A stretch of DNA of 64,000 bases, taken from positions 186,001-250,000 of the forward strand of contig NZ_PIPM01000003.1 in assembly GCF_003987175.1 (NCBI RefSeq). Reading direction: 5' to 3'. The position numbers were made by a program, and so were the translations under genes. Shown one piece after another: positions 10,460-18,713 of the stretch (positions are counted from its first letter, which is position 1; each line of letters starts with the position of its first letter). The stretch comes from Aliidiomarina sanyensis (GTDB lineage: Bacteria; Pseudomonadota; Gammaproteobacteria; Enterobacterales; Alteromonadaceae). Under the pieces are notes generated by a model, which did not search any database, was not told where the DNA came from, and worked only from the letters and a program-made list of their open reading frames with translations.

Positions 10460-11007
10460 GTCGATACTATTACGTGAGCCTTGGCAGTAATATCGAGCCT
10501 GAAAAACACTTTGCCGACGCCTTCGCCCAACTGAGCGCCCGTTTTGGGACTTTGCTTGTGATGCCCGTGGTCAAAACGGCCCCGTGTGCGATCGATACAG
10601 CGAATGACTTTCTGAACACCTTAGTCGTGTTTGCATCCACGTTGTCGACTCACGAACTCAAAGCTTGGTTTAATCAGCTAGAAACGCAGCATGGACGTGA
10701 TCGAAACGACCCGATGCGCAGTGCGAAAGATCGCACCCTGGACCTTGATATTCTCGCCAGCCAGGAGCACCTCGACTTCTCAACGACCGCTACATTTGAA
10801 GAACCCTACACGCAAGCCTGCGTAGATGCGCTCATCCACCCTCAGGCCACGCAAGAGATTGTCTTGCAGGGACAGCGGCTAGGTCACCGAGCGTCCGCCA
10901 TCGACACGGATCACCGCAGCGGTCATATATTCGTTATTGAGGATACTTTGGATCGCCTGCTCGAGCGCCTCGAACCCGCCTTCAACCGGGAGCAAGGTCT
11001 CGCTTAA
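10456..11007 (+). CDS. folK: 2-amino-4-hydroxy-6-hydroxymethyldihydropteridine pyrophosphokinase
   Basis: HPPK transfers pyrophosphate from ATP to 6-hydroxymethyl-dihydropterin in folate synthesis. The N-terminal YYVSLGSNIEPE and the signature GRDRNDPMRSAKDRTLDLDIL-type stretch (about residues 76-96) identify it. The start is GTG, overlapping the tesA stop, with GGAG upstream. The protein is 183 residues, longer than the roughly 160 usual. The last 43 codons lie antisense to the conserved 3' end of folM and show no HPPK-like sequence, so they look like a secondary extension. A second HPPK copy elsewhere in the genome is possible. Confidence 0.88.
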   Translation: MSRYYYVSLGSNIEPEKHFADAFAQLSARFGTLLVMPVVKTAPCAIDTANDFLNTLVVFASTLSTHELKAWFNQLETQHGRDRNDPMRSAKDRTLDLDILASQEHLDFSTTATFEEPYTQACVDALIHPQATQEIVLQGQRLGHRASAIDTDHRSGHIFVIEDTLDRLLERLEPAFNREQGLA

Positions 11008-11601
11008 CACCTGTTTTTTATCGCCGTCGCTGTGCTCCGGTAAAAATTTAATCGGCCCAGGCTGAATAGCGTTCACACGGACCCGCGGCGCCAAGCGCTT
11101 TGCAAAACTCAGCATGAGATTCTCTAAGCCCGCTTTTGTTGAGCAATAGAGCGCGTATTCCGGATTCGGATTACTCGCATAAATATCCGTCACATGAATA
11201 ATATTTGCAGTTGGCCGCTGACTGTTTTGCAGAAGCGTACTGAGTGCTTGGTTCAGGCGTGCGGGCAACTTCATGTGAATCTGGTATAACGCATCATAAA
11301 AGGCACATTCGTCTTCCGCATGGGCTGCGTCTTTTTCGTAAATAGACGCATTGTGCAGGATGAAATCGAGGCTGTTCGTTTCAGCCTTGATCGCCGTAAT
11401 CGCTTCGTCCACGCTTCGATCATCCAATGCATCACAGGCGATAACCGTGAGGTTTTGGTTGGCCACAGCCATGTCTCCAAGCTCACCACCGGTACTCCGC
11501 GACAGGGCCATGACCCGCCAGCCCTGCTCTAACAGCCCTTTCGTCATATGCAAACCCAGGCGGCGACCCGCGCCCGTTATTAATGCGACTGCTTGTCCCA
11601 T
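10879..11601 (-). CDS. folM: Dihydromonapterin/dihydrofolate reductase-like SDR (FolM family)
   Basis: This 240-residue classical short-chain dehydrogenase has the cofactor motif TGAGRRLG (residues 10-17). The arginine-containing form of that motif is typical of pteridine reductases and FolM rather than generic SDRs. The catalytic tyrosine and lysine are in YCSTKAGLE, and the C-terminal RVDGGRSVT is typical of the family. FolM reduces dihydromonapterin and weakly dihydrofolate. AGGAGG precedes the ATG at ideal spacing. The last 129 bp overlap the 3' end of folK on the opposite strand, so two pterin-pathway genes are physically interlocked. Confidence 0.85.
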   Translation of the reverse strand: MGQAVALITGAGRRLGLHMTKGLLEQGWRVMALSRSTGGELGDMAVANQNLTVIACDALDDRSVDEAITAIKAETNSLDFILHNASIYEKDAAHAEDECAFYDALYQIHMKLPARLNQALSTLLQNSQRPTANIIHVTDIYASNPNPEYALYCSTKAGLENLMLSFAKRLAPRVRVNAIQPGPIKFLPEHSDGDKKQVLSETLLPVEGGFEALEQAIQSILNNEYMTAAVIRVDGGRSVT

Positions 11602-11796
11602 AAATCCTCCTCATCACTCGCGCTATCTTAACGCATCGCAGGCATAAAGCGATCACCGGATACTTAGCACGCCTTGCCGCTTGTTTTCATTTGTTATGAA
11701 AAAAGTCTAAAACTATCTCAACAACGCAGTTTTTATTGATATTTCACTGATCTGCGCCACTATCAAGAGGCCACATTTACTTTTATTGAGGTCGTT

Positions 11797-13128
11797 ATGA
11801 AGTTTGCATATGGAATTGGAGTCGTTCTTTGCTTGATATTCGCCCCGTTGGTTGCACACGCCGATGTTATCGCCATAGAAAATGTCTATGTATTTGATAG
11901 TCGCGAAGCGACTCGCTCTTCTCAACCTCAGGTTGTGCTTGTGCAAGGAAGCCGTATTCTAGACGTCGTTTCAGAAATTCCCGACAACATCTCCCCGAGC
12001 CGCATTGTAAACGGCAAAGGGGGGACCTTGATTCCTGGCCTCATTGATGCGCACTGGCACGCAGCGCTTGCGGCGCCGAGCCAGATTGACGCCCTGACCG
12101 CCGATCCGGGTTATTTACATGTGCTTGCTGCCAACCTCGCCAAAACCACTGTACTGCGTGGATTCACCACCGTCCGCGACATGGGAGGCCCGACCTTTGG
12201 TCTACGCCGCGCGATTGAACAAGGCATTACCCCGGGCCCACGTATCTTCCCCTCAGGCGCGATGATCTCCCAAACCGGAGGCCATGGAGACTTTCGCTTG
12301 CCCCATGAGGTTCCGCGTGGCTCAACGACCCCTTTGAGTCATACAGAGCTGCAAGGCGCCGCTGCGATTGCCGATGGCGAAGCGGAAGTGTTACGGCGCG
12401 CCCGTGAGCAATTAATGCTCGGGGCCACCCAAATCAAACTGATGGCCGGTGGCGGTGTATCTTCTCTCTATGACCCGCTTGATGTGACGCAGTATACCCA
12501 TGATGAACTAACAGCAGCCGTGGCTGCAGCGGAGAACTGGGGAACATATGTAACGGTCCATGCTTATACCTCGCGCGCTATTCAGATAGCGATCGGTGCG
12601 GGTGTGAAAAGCATTGAGCACGGCCAGTTGGTCAATGAAGAAACCGTCCAATTGATGGCCGAGCGCGACATCTGGTGGAGCTTGCAGCCATTTTTAGATG
12701 ATGAAAATGCCAACCCTAAAACAGGCCTCGCCCGCCAGAAGCAATTACAAGTTGCCCAAGGCACGGATACCGCCTATGCCCTTGCTCGTCAATATGGCGT
12801 CAAGGTCGCGTTTGGAACGGACGTATTATTTAGCGGTGGTAACGCGGAGTCGCAAATGCCCCGACTACTCTCCATGCAACGATGGTTCACACCCGCGGAA
12901 GTTCTGCAGATGGCCACCTACAACAATGGTCAGCTACTCCAGCTCTCCGGACCACGGTACCCTTACCCAGGCCCTCTTGGACTCATTGAAGCGGGTGCAA
13001 TGGCTGACTTGATTATTGTGCGGGGCAACCCGCTCGAAGACTTGAATCTACTCTTGAATCCCGAAGCCAACTTCCAGGTAATCATGAAAAATGGAGTGAT
13101 TTACCAGACGCTTGAGAGCGCGCAGTAA
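11797..13128 (+). CDS. Secreted amidohydrolase, Xaa-Pro dipeptidase/imidazolonepropionase-like
   Basis: This is a 443-residue metal-dependent hydrolase of the amidohydrolase superfamily. A signal peptide (hydrophobic residues 4-20, cleavage near AHA-DV) sends it to the periplasm. Metal ligands appear as the HxH in DAHWHA, a likely carboxylated lysine in IKLMAGGG, histidines in TVHAY and SIEHG, and the aspartate in FGTDV. The pattern resembles the subfamily of periplasmic prolidase-like enzymes cleaving aminoacyl-proline or N-acyl amino-acid substrates; the exact substrate is inference. GAGG precedes the ATG. It is monocistronic and ends in a strong terminator. Confidence 0.85.
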   Translation: MKFAYGIGVVLCLIFAPLVAHADVIAIENVYVFDSREATRSSQPQVVLVQGSRILDVVSEIPDNISPSRIVNGKGGTLIPGLIDAHWHAALAAPSQIDALTADPGYLHVLAANLAKTTVLRGFTTVRDMGGPTFGLRRAIEQGITPGPRIFPSGAMISQTGGHGDFRLPHEVPRGSTTPLSHTELQGAAAIADGEAEVLRRAREQLMLGATQIKLMAGGGVSSLYDPLDVTQYTHDELTAAVAAAENWGTYVTVHAYTSRAIQIAIGAGVKSIEHGQLVNEETVQLMAERDIWWSLQPFLDDENANPKTGLARQKQLQVAQGTDTAYALARQYGVKVAFGTDVLFSGGNAESQMPRLLSMQRWFTPAEVLQMATYNNGQLLQLSGPRYPYPGPLGLIEAGAMADLIIVRGNPLEDLNLLLNPEANFQVIMKNGVIYQTLESAQ

Positions 13129-13147
13129 AACCCGCAGGCGAGAAACG

Positions 13148-13178
13148 AAAAACGCCTGCAGGTGCAGGCGTTTTCTAT
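13148..13178. terminator. Bidirectional Rho-independent terminator
   Basis: The inverted repeat AACGCCTGCA-GG-TGCAGGCGTT is flanked by A-rich sequence on the left and TTTT on the right. It can end the amidohydrolase transcript (+) and the tRNA-Ala/Glu transcript (-), which converge here. Confidence 0.85.
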
Positions 13179-13227
13179 GTATTTTTCACGTGTTGCGCAC
13201 ATGAAAGATGCTTTCGCATCGAATATG

Positions 13228-13303
13228 TGGCGTCCCCTAGGGGATTCGAACCCCTGTTGCCGCCGTGAAAGGGCGGAGTCCTAGGCCTCTAGACGAAGGG
13301 GAC
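13228..13303 (-). tRNA. tRNA-Glu (TTC), copy 3 of operon
   Basis: This is a 76-nt cloverleaf with acceptor GTCCCCT/AGGGGAC, anticodon loop CTTTCAC, T-loop GGTTCGAATCC and encoded CCA. It is identical to the two copies upstream and is the promoter-distal gene of the tRNA-Ala/Glu operon. Confidence 0.98.
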
Positions 13304-13353
13304 CCAGAAAAAAGCTTACCGAATTGGCCGCGCGGTAAACCCTGTGCAAATGA

Positions 13354-13429
13354 TGGCGTCCCCTAGGGGATTCGAACCCCTGTTGCCGCCGTGAAAGGGC
13401 GGAGTCCTAGGCCTCTAGACGAAGGGGAC
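13354..13429 (-). tRNA. tRNA-Glu (TTC), copy 2 of operon
   Basis: The sequence is identical to the neighbouring copies, with anticodon TTC and CCA encoded. It is separated by 50 nt from copy 3 and 27 nt from copy 1, with unrelated spacer sequence. Confidence 0.98.
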
Positions 13430-13456
13430 GCAGACATTTGCATTTGCGCGAAGAAG

Positions 13457-13532
13457 TGGCGTCCCCTAGGGGATTCGAACCCCTGTTGCCGCCGTGAAAG
13501 GGCGGAGTCCTAGGCCTCTAGACGAAGGGGAC
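13457..13532 (-). tRNA. tRNA-Glu (TTC), copy 1 of operon
   Basis: This is a 76-nt tRNA with anticodon TTC and encoded CCA. It lies 26 nt downstream of tRNA-Ala in the same transcript. The glutamyl-tRNA synthetase gene lies about 0.9 kb away on the same strand. Confidence 0.98.
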
Positions 13533-13558
13533 GCATTTCTTGGTGCGCGCCGAATGTT

Positions 13559-13634
<76 letters not shown>

Positions 13635-13683
13635 ACATTCGGGTCTCGCTGATAAAGGACTTCTGTCCCCGACAGCGAGGCGC

Positions 13684-13712
13684 ATTCTAAGAATCCAGTG
13701 TATCGCTGTCAA
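13684..13712 (-). promoter_or_regulatory. Sigma-70 promoter of the tRNA-Ala/Glu operon
   Basis: On the minus strand TTGACA (13712-13707) is separated by 17 nt from TAGAAT (13689-13684) and followed by a G/C-rich GCGCC discriminator, as in stringently controlled stable-RNA promoters. It lies 50 nt upstream of tRNA-Ala. Confidence 0.85.
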
Positions 13713-13809
13713 CTGTTTTTTCGGACTTACGGCTTGTTCGCCTATTTTTTTGCCAATATGATTTCTTTTTCAACAAATCCGCAAAATTTGAGGCAGAACA
13801 CACGCTTAC

Positions 13810-14457
13810 TTAATCATCGGAATCTTCGTCAGAGCCATACTGATAAATCGGCTCAACCCCATCTTTACCGGTAATCGTGCACCCTAAATCTTTGAGCAAT
13901 CCATCTTTTACAGCGTATATCCAGCCGTGGATCGAGACTTTTTGCCCCCGATCCCACGCCTCTTGAACAATGTGATTTCGTGACAAATTACGCACTTGTT
14001 CAACCACATTGAGCTCACACATCTGTTCAAATCGAGCATCATAAGGCAATGTCTTTAATTCCCCTTCATGGACTCGATAAATATCTTTGATGCCGTGCAG
14101 CCATTGGTCGACCATCCCGTGTCGATTAGTTTCCATCGCGGCCGCCACGCCACCGCATCCGTAATGCCCTACCACGAGGATATGACGGACTTGCAACACA
14201 TTGATTGCATACTCAATCACTGCGAGGCAATTGAAGTCTGTTTGAATGACCTGATTCGCGATATTTCGGTGAACAAACACTTCACCCGGCGCCAGCCCAA
14301 CGATTTGATTAGCCGGAACTCGGCTGTCGGAACAGCCGATCCACAAATATTCTGGTTTTTGCTGCTGAACTAAGCGTTCGAAAAACTCAGGGTCCTGCTC
14401 CACTTGGGTCTGCGCCCAGGCTTTATTATGTGCTAGCAGTTCACGAATTTTCGGCAT
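13810..14457 (-). CDS. can: Beta-class carbonic anhydrase
   Basis: This zinc enzyme interconverts CO2 and bicarbonate in the cytoplasm. The 215-residue protein has Cys42-Asp44-Arg46 in GCSDSR and His98/Cys101 in GHYGCGG, the complete beta-class zinc set and the Asp/Arg dyad. I chose the ATG at 14457 because AGGAG lies about 10 nt upstream of it, whereas the ATG at 14466 is only 1 nt from that site. The gene begins 1 nt after the gltX stop, so the two are co-transcribed, an uncommon pairing. Confidence 0.95.
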   Translation of the reverse strand: MPKIRELLAHNKAWAQTQVEQDPEFFERLVQQQKPEYLWIGCSDSRVPANQIVGLAPGEVFVHRNIANQVIQTDFNCLAVIEYAINVLQVRHILVVGHYGCGGVAAAMETNRHGMVDQWLHGIKDIYRVHEGELKTLPYDARFEQMCELNVVEQVRNLSRNHIVQEAWDRGQKVSIHGWIYAVKDGLLKDLGCTITGKDGVEPIYQYGSDEDSDD

Positions 14458-14458
14458 G

Positions 14459-15868
14459 TCAGGCATTCTCCTCACGGGCTTGAATAAACTCCAGCGCGAG
14501 CCCAATACGCTCTACCACAACCGCTTGCGGTATAAGAGCGAGTGTGACATCCAACGAGGGTGAATTACCACCCCCTGTGGTTGCAACGCGTAAGGGCATG
14601 CCCACTTTCCCCATACCCACATCCAGTGCCGCACAGGTATCTTGAATCGCTTGCTGTATCGTCTCTGGGGTCCAGCTTGTTAATGCCGCGAAGCGCTGCT
14701 GCACATCGCGCAGTGGTTCACCCGCCACAGGACGCAAATGCTTTTTCGCTGCTTGCTCTTCAAAGCCCGTGACTGGTTCATAAAAATAGCGGCTAATTTC
14801 GGCCATCTCCCGCAAGGTCTTTACCCGTTCCGCTTGCAAGCCCACAATCGCGGTCAAGGCCGGGCCACCGGTCGTAGCAATTCCGAGCTGCTCAAAATGC
14901 CATGCGAGCTCAGCCGCCACTTGCTCAACAGGCAGGGTCTTCATGTAATGCTGGTTGAGCCAATTAAGTTTTTCCGTATTGAAGGCCGACGCTGCTTTGT
15001 TAATATCACTCAGCTTAAAGATGCTGATGAGCTCATCGCGACTAAATACTTCTTGATCACCGTGAGACCAGCCGAGTCGCACCAAATAATTAATCATTGC
15101 TTCCGGCAAATAGCCTTTGTCTCGATACTCTGTGACGCTCACAGCGCCATGACGCTTAGATAACTTCTTTCCATCGTCACCCAAAATCATCGACACGTGC
15201 GCATACTCAGGAATCGGTGCACCAAGCGCCTGCAGGATATTGATCTGCCGCGGTGTATTGTTGATATGGTCCTCACCACGCACCACGTGGGTGATTCCCA
15301 TATCCCAATCGTCCACTACAACACAGAAATTGTAGGTCGGAGTTCCGTCGGTCCGAGCAATAATCAAGTCATCCAATTCTTTGTTTGAAATCTCGATCCG
15401 GCCCCGGACATGATCATCAAAAACCACGCTACCCTCTTGCGGATTGCGAAAACGGATTACGTACGGCTTGCCAGGTTGATCTTCAAGCCCATAACATTTG
15501 CCGTCATAGCGCGGCTTTAAACCGGCCGCCATCTGTTCTTCACGCATTGTCTCGAGCCGCTCATGCGAGCAGTAACACTTGTACGCCTTACCTTCAGCCA
15601 ACAACTGATCAATCACTGTTTGATAACGATCAAAGCGCTTCGTTTGGTAAATGGGAGGCTCATCCCAAGTTAAGCCAAGCCACTCCATCCCTTCAAAAAT
15701 GGCATCGATCGCTTCTTGAGTTGACCGTTCGCGGTCCGTGTCTTCGATCCGAAGCACAAATTTACCACCGGCAGCCCGTGCCACGAGCCAAGCATAAAGC
15801 GCGGTACGTGCACCACCCACGTGGAGATAGCCCGTTGGGCTCGGAGCAAAACGCGAAACAACTGACAT
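14459..15868 (-). CDS. gltX: Glutamyl-tRNA synthetase
   Basis: This class Ib synthetase charges tRNA-Glu. The 469-residue protein carries the HIGH-type signature ([15 protein letters not shown], residues 7-21) and the KMSKS equivalent KLSKRHG near residue 238. The reading frame is open 39 codons further upstream, but the family start [13 protein letters not shown] corresponds to the ATG at 15868. A TATACT -10-like element lies at 15909-15914 (minus strand), between the upstream RNA terminator and the gene, with no good -35. It is followed directly by can. Confidence 0.97.
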   Translation of the reverse strand: MSVVSRFAPSPTGYLHVGGARTALYAWLVARAAGGKFVLRIEDTDRERSTQEAIDAIFEGMEWLGLTWDEPPIYQTKRFDRYQTVIDQLLAEGKAYKCYCSHERLETMREEQMAAGLKPRYDGKCYGLEDQPGKPYVIRFRNPQEGSVVFDDHVRGRIEISNKELDDLIIARTDGTPTYNFCVVVDDWDMGITHVVRGEDHINNTPRQINILQALGAPIPEYAHVSMILGDDGKKLSKRHGAVSVTEYRDKGYLPEAMINYLVRLGWSHGDQEVFSRDELISIFKLSDINKAASAFNTEKLNWLNQHYMKTLPVEQVAAELAWHFEQLGIATTGGPALTAIVGLQAERVKTLREMAEISRYFYEPVTGFEEQAAKKHLRPVAGEPLRDVQQRFAALTSWTPETIQQAIQDTCAALDVGMGKVGMPLRVATTGGGNSPSLDVTLALIPQAVVVERIGLALEFIQAREENA

Positions 15869-15947
15869 GCAAGAATCCCTACCATTAAAGTCAAAATGAA
15901 TGGGCCGAAGTATATCAGAAACGAAAAACGACAGGTACGGGCGGGGG

Positions 15948-15979
15948 AAAAAGAAAAGCCGGCGTATCGCTACGCCGAC
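15948..15979 (-). terminator. Rho-independent terminator of the GGA-hairpin RNA
   Basis: On the minus strand GTCGGCGTA-GCGA-TACGCCGGC is followed by TTTTCTTTTT. It separates the RNA unit from gltX, which therefore needs its own promoter in the remaining 79 nt. Confidence 0.85.
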
Positions 15980-16119
15980 TTTCACAAATTAGGGAGCAAC
16001 ATCCGTGTCGCCAATTTCATCCAGAAAGAATGCTTATCCTGCAAACATGTACCGGCATATCCGTGCCGTAAAAACGCAACCGGAACTTCACGGTCCTTAT
16101 GAACGAGCCATTACGTTAT
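15948..16119 (-). ncRNA. Candidate CsrA/RsmA-sequestering RNA (CsrB/RsmY type)
   Basis: No open frame of interest lies here, but the minus strand can fold into five successive hairpins, each with GGA in its loop. They are UUCA-UAAGGACCG-UGAA (16103-16087), CGGCA-CGGAUA-UGCCG (16068-16053), UGC-AGGAUAA-GCA (16043-16031), UUUC-UGGAU-GAAA (16027-16015) and GCGACA-CGGA-UGUUGC (16011-15996). A Rho-independent terminator follows. GGA in a hairpin loop is the established CsrA recognition element, and arrays of them define CsrB, CsrC and RsmX/Y/Z. A TAGACT -10 (16131-16126) with a poor -35 would fit an activator-dependent promoter. The 5' end is estimated. Confidence 0.7.
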
Positions 16120-16163
16120 GGGTGTAGTCTAAAGAACAACAGTTCAGGAAGAAACCGAAGATT

Positions 16164-16192
16164 TGTTACAAAATATTTCAAACTTCGTAACA
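16164..16192. promoter_or_regulatory. Inverted repeat upstream of the GGA-hairpin RNA
   Basis: TGTTAC (16164-16169) and GTAACA (16187-16192) form a 6-bp inverted repeat with a 17-bp A/T-rich spacer, centred about 60 bp upstream of the estimated RNA start. The position suits an activator site. It does not match the known GacA/UvrY box (TGTAAG-N6-CTTACA), so the factor is unknown. Confidence 0.35.
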
Positions 16193-16242
16193 TTCGTGAG
16201 ATGGCGTCGCAGCGGGGCTACTAAATTTATTCGAGAGCAGAA

Positions 16243-16269
16243 ACAAAAAAACTGCCGAGTGGCAGTTTT
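16243..16269 (-). terminator. Terminator of the tRNA-Val operon
   Basis: On the minus strand AAAACTGCC-ACTC-GGCAGTTTTTTT forms a short G/C stem with a T run. It begins 6 nt after the second tRNA-Val. Confidence 0.85.
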
Positions 16270-16274
16270 AGAAA

Positions 16275-16350
16275 TGGTGGATGGTACTGGGTTCGAACCA
16301 GTGACCCCCGCCTTGTAAGGGCGGTGCTCTCCCAGCTGAGCTAACCATCC
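16275..16350 (-). tRNA. tRNA-Val (TAC), distal copy
   Basis: This is a 76-nt cloverleaf with acceptor GGATGGT, anticodon loop CTTACAA and encoded CCA. It is identical to the proximal copy. Confidence 0.98.
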
Positions 16351-16381
16351 ACTGAGATTTCTATGACGTCGATGACATAAC

Positions 16382-16457
16382 TGGTGGATGGTACTGGGTT
16401 CGAACCAGTGACCCCCGCCTTGTAAGGGCGGTGCTCTCCCAGCTGAGCTAACCATCC
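16382..16457 (-). tRNA. tRNA-Val (TAC), proximal copy
   Basis: The sequence and anticodon match the copy at 16275-16350, 31 nt downstream. The strong promoter at 16548-16575 reads into it. Confidence 0.98.
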
Positions 16458-16547
16458 ATTCGGTTTTCAGTGTTGCCACTGACACTCAGTTATGTAATCT
16501 GCAACTCATTATGAGCGCCAGAGCGCTTCCCTGTGTTGCGAGGCGCT

Positions 16548-16575
16548 ATTATAGGGCGGTGCTTTTGCCTGTCAA
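16548..16575 (-). promoter_or_regulatory. Sigma-70 promoter of the tRNA-Val operon
   Basis: On the minus strand a perfect TTGACA (16575-16570) lies 16 nt from a perfect TATAAT (16553-16548), followed by the G/C-rich AGCGCCTCG discriminator typical of stable-RNA promoters. Confidence 0.88.
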
Positions 16576-16691
16576 CAGGAAATTATAAACACATCCACTG
16601 ACTGCTGAAAAAACCAACGCATTGACCTGAGTTTAGCCTGTCTGTGGTGCAAAATCGACCGGTCCCAACCGATGACTCAGGCAAACACAAA

Positions 16692-18713
16692 TCACCCGTA
16701 GGTTTTTAGTTGTTCACGCAGTTCGTGTAATTCGTCACGCAGTCGTGCAGCTTTCTCAAACTCGAGGTTCTCTGCGGCTTTGTACATTGCCTTCTCCTGT
16801 TCAGCAATAGCCTGGCCGATTTCCTTGGGACTTTTGAACTTGGGAATTTTAATACCTCGGGCTACCGCTTCTGCTCGTGCTTTTTCCCGTTTACGTTTCC
16901 CGGCATCACCACCAAGATCCATCACGTCAGTGACCCGTTTGTTCAGCCCCATCGGCGTAATTCCGTGTTGGGTATTATATTCAATCTGTTTAGCGCGACG
17001 TCGGTCGGTTTCATCAATGGCTTTTTGCATGGACTTTGTAATCCGGTCCGCATACAGAATCGCTTTGCCATTTACGTTACGCGCCGCCCGGCCGATGGTC
17101 TGAATCAGCGAGCGTTCGGCGCGTAAAAAGCCCTCTTTGTCGGCGTCCAAAATCGCCACCAATGACACTTCCGGCATATCGAGTCCTTCCCGCAATAGGT
17201 TGATTCCAACCAGCGCATCGAACTCCCCGAGACGCAAATCACGAATAATTTCCATGCGCTCAACAGTATCAATATCGGAATGTAAATAACGCACACGAAT
17301 TCCATGTTCGTCGAGATAGTCAGTCAGGTCCTCTGCCATTTTTTTGGTCAGTGTCGTAATCAATACGCGCTCACCAAGTTCTGCGCGCAGCCGAACTTCT
17401 GACATCACGTCATCGACCTGGGTCCCGACCGGCCGAACCTCAATGGTTGGATCAATCAACCCCGTCGGACGCACAACCTGTTCGATGACTTCGCCTTCAC
17501 AGCGTTTGAGCTCGTAATCACCGGGCGTGGCCGACACATAAATCGTTTGAGGTGCAATTGCTTCAAATTCATCAAACTTAAGTGGCCGATTATCCAGTGC
17601 GGATGGCAAGCGAAAACCGTAGCCGACGAGATTTTCTTTGCGCGACCGGTCGCCCTTATACATTGCACCAACTTGTGAAACCGTTACATGGGATTCGTCA
17701 ATAATCAGAAGTGCATCATCTGGCAAGTAATCCATCAATGTCGGAGGTGGCTCACCCGGCGCGCGACCAGATAGGTAGCGTGAGTAATTTTCAATTCCCG
17801 AGCAATAGCCTAATTCCAGCATCATCTCAATATCAAACTGGGTCCGCTCACGAATCCGCTGCTCTTCAATGAGCTTGCTCTCCCCAAGAAATTGCTCTCG
17901 GCGCTCTTTCAGCTCAACTTTTATCCCTTCAATCGCTTCAATAATTTTTTCGCGCGGGGTGACATAGTGGGTTTTCGGGTACACGGTGAAGCGTGCTAAA
18001 TCTGCTTGCATCACTTGCCCGGTCAAGGGTTCAAAGAGACTAATACGCTCTATCTCATCATCGAACAACTCAACACGCACCGCCATGTCATCGGATTCCG
18101 CTGGAAAAATATCGATCACCTCACCCCGGACTCGGTAGGTACCCCGAGTAAACGCTTGATCATTTCGGGTGTATTGCAAGGTGGCAAGCCGACGCAGAAT
18201 ATCGCGCTGGTCAATGATGTCGCCCCGCCGCAAGTGCAGCATCATTTTCATATAGGAATCGGGATCACCCAAACCGTAAATCGCGGAAACCGATGCAATC
18301 AAAACAACATCGCGCCGTTCCATAAGCGCTTTGGTAGCAGAGAGCCGCATTTGCTCAATGTGCTCGTTAATGGACGCATCTTTCTCGATAAAGGTGTCTG
18401 TGGTCGGTACATAGGCTTCCGGTTGGTAATAGTCGTAATAGGAAACAAAGTATTCCACCGCATTGTTAGGGAAAAACTCCTTCATTTCCCCATATAACTG
18501 AGCCGCCAATGTTTTGTTATGCGCCAAAATAAGCGTTGGACGGTTGGTCCGTGCAATGACATTGGCCATCGTGAACGTTTTTCCCGAACCGGTGACTCCA
18601 AGCAGCGTTTGGTGGGCTAACCCTGCATCGAGGTTGGTCACTAAGCGTTCAATAGCCGCCGGCTGATCACCCGCAGGTTGATACTCAGAAACGAGTTGGA
18701 ATTCACGCGCCAT
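16692..18713 (-). CDS. uvrB: UvrABC excinuclease subunit B
   Basis: UvrB verifies DNA damage and recruits UvrC in nucleotide excision repair. The 673-residue protein has Walker [11 protein letters not shown] (about residue 40), the beta-hairpin [12 protein letters not shown] that inserts between the DNA strands, helicase motif DESH, motif [11 protein letters not shown], and the C-terminal UVR domain (about residues 630-670) that binds UvrC. GGAGAGG precedes the ATG. The first 11 bp overlap the end of the MATE gene, so it is downstream in that operon. I did not spot an SOS palindrome (CTGT-N8-ACAG) just upstream of either gene. Confidence 0.97.
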   Translation of the reverse strand: MAREFQLVSEYQPAGDQPAAIERLVTNLDAGLAHQTLLGVTGSGKTFTMANVIARTNRPTLILAHNKTLAAQLYGEMKEFFPNNAVEYFVSYYDYYQPEAYVPTTDTFIEKDASINEHIEQMRLSATKALMERRDVVLIASVSAIYGLGDPDSYMKMMLHLRRGDIIDQRDILRRLATLQYTRNDQAFTRGTYRVRGEVIDIFPAESDDMAVRVELFDDEIERISLFEPLTGQVMQADLARFTVYPKTHYVTPREKIIEAIEGIKVELKERREQFLGESKLIEEQRIRERTQFDIEMMLELGYCSGIENYSRYLSGRAPGEPPPTLMDYLPDDALLIIDESHVTVSQVGAMYKGDRSRKENLVGYGFRLPSALDNRPLKFDEFEAIAPQTIYVSATPGDYELKRCEGEVIEQVVRPTGLIDPTIEVRPVGTQVDDVMSEVRLRAELGERVLITTLTKKMAEDLTDYLDEHGIRVRYLHSDIDTVERMEIIRDLRLGEFDALVGINLLREGLDMPEVSLVAILDADKEGFLRAERSLIQTIGRAARNVNGKAILYADRITKSMQKAIDETDRRRAKQIEYNTQHGITPMGLNKRVTDVMDLGGDAGKRKREKARAEAVARGIKIPKFKSPKEIGQAIAEQEKAMYKAAENLEFEKAARLRDELHELREQLKTYG

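Noticed and set aside
13228-13532. Regularly spaced identical repeats resembling a CRISPR array
   Set aside because: The repeats are tRNA-Glu genes with complete cloverleaves and anticodons; spacers are of different length.
15385-15888. 167-codon open frame on the plus strand
   Set aside because: It is antisense to gltX, without recognisable motifs.
15896-16102. 68-codon plus-strand frame upstream of gltX
   Set aside because: It runs against the GGA-hairpin RNA and its terminator, with no Shine-Dalgarno and no similarity.
16164-16192. GacA/UvrY box upstream of the candidate RNA
   Set aside because: The inverted repeat TGTTAC-N17-GTAACA does not fit TGTAAG-N6-CTTACA in arm sequence or spacing, so no regulator is named.
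16144-16485. 113-codon frame covering both tRNA-Val genes
   Set aside because: The predicted peptide is just the repeated translation of tRNA sequence; the tRNAs explain it.
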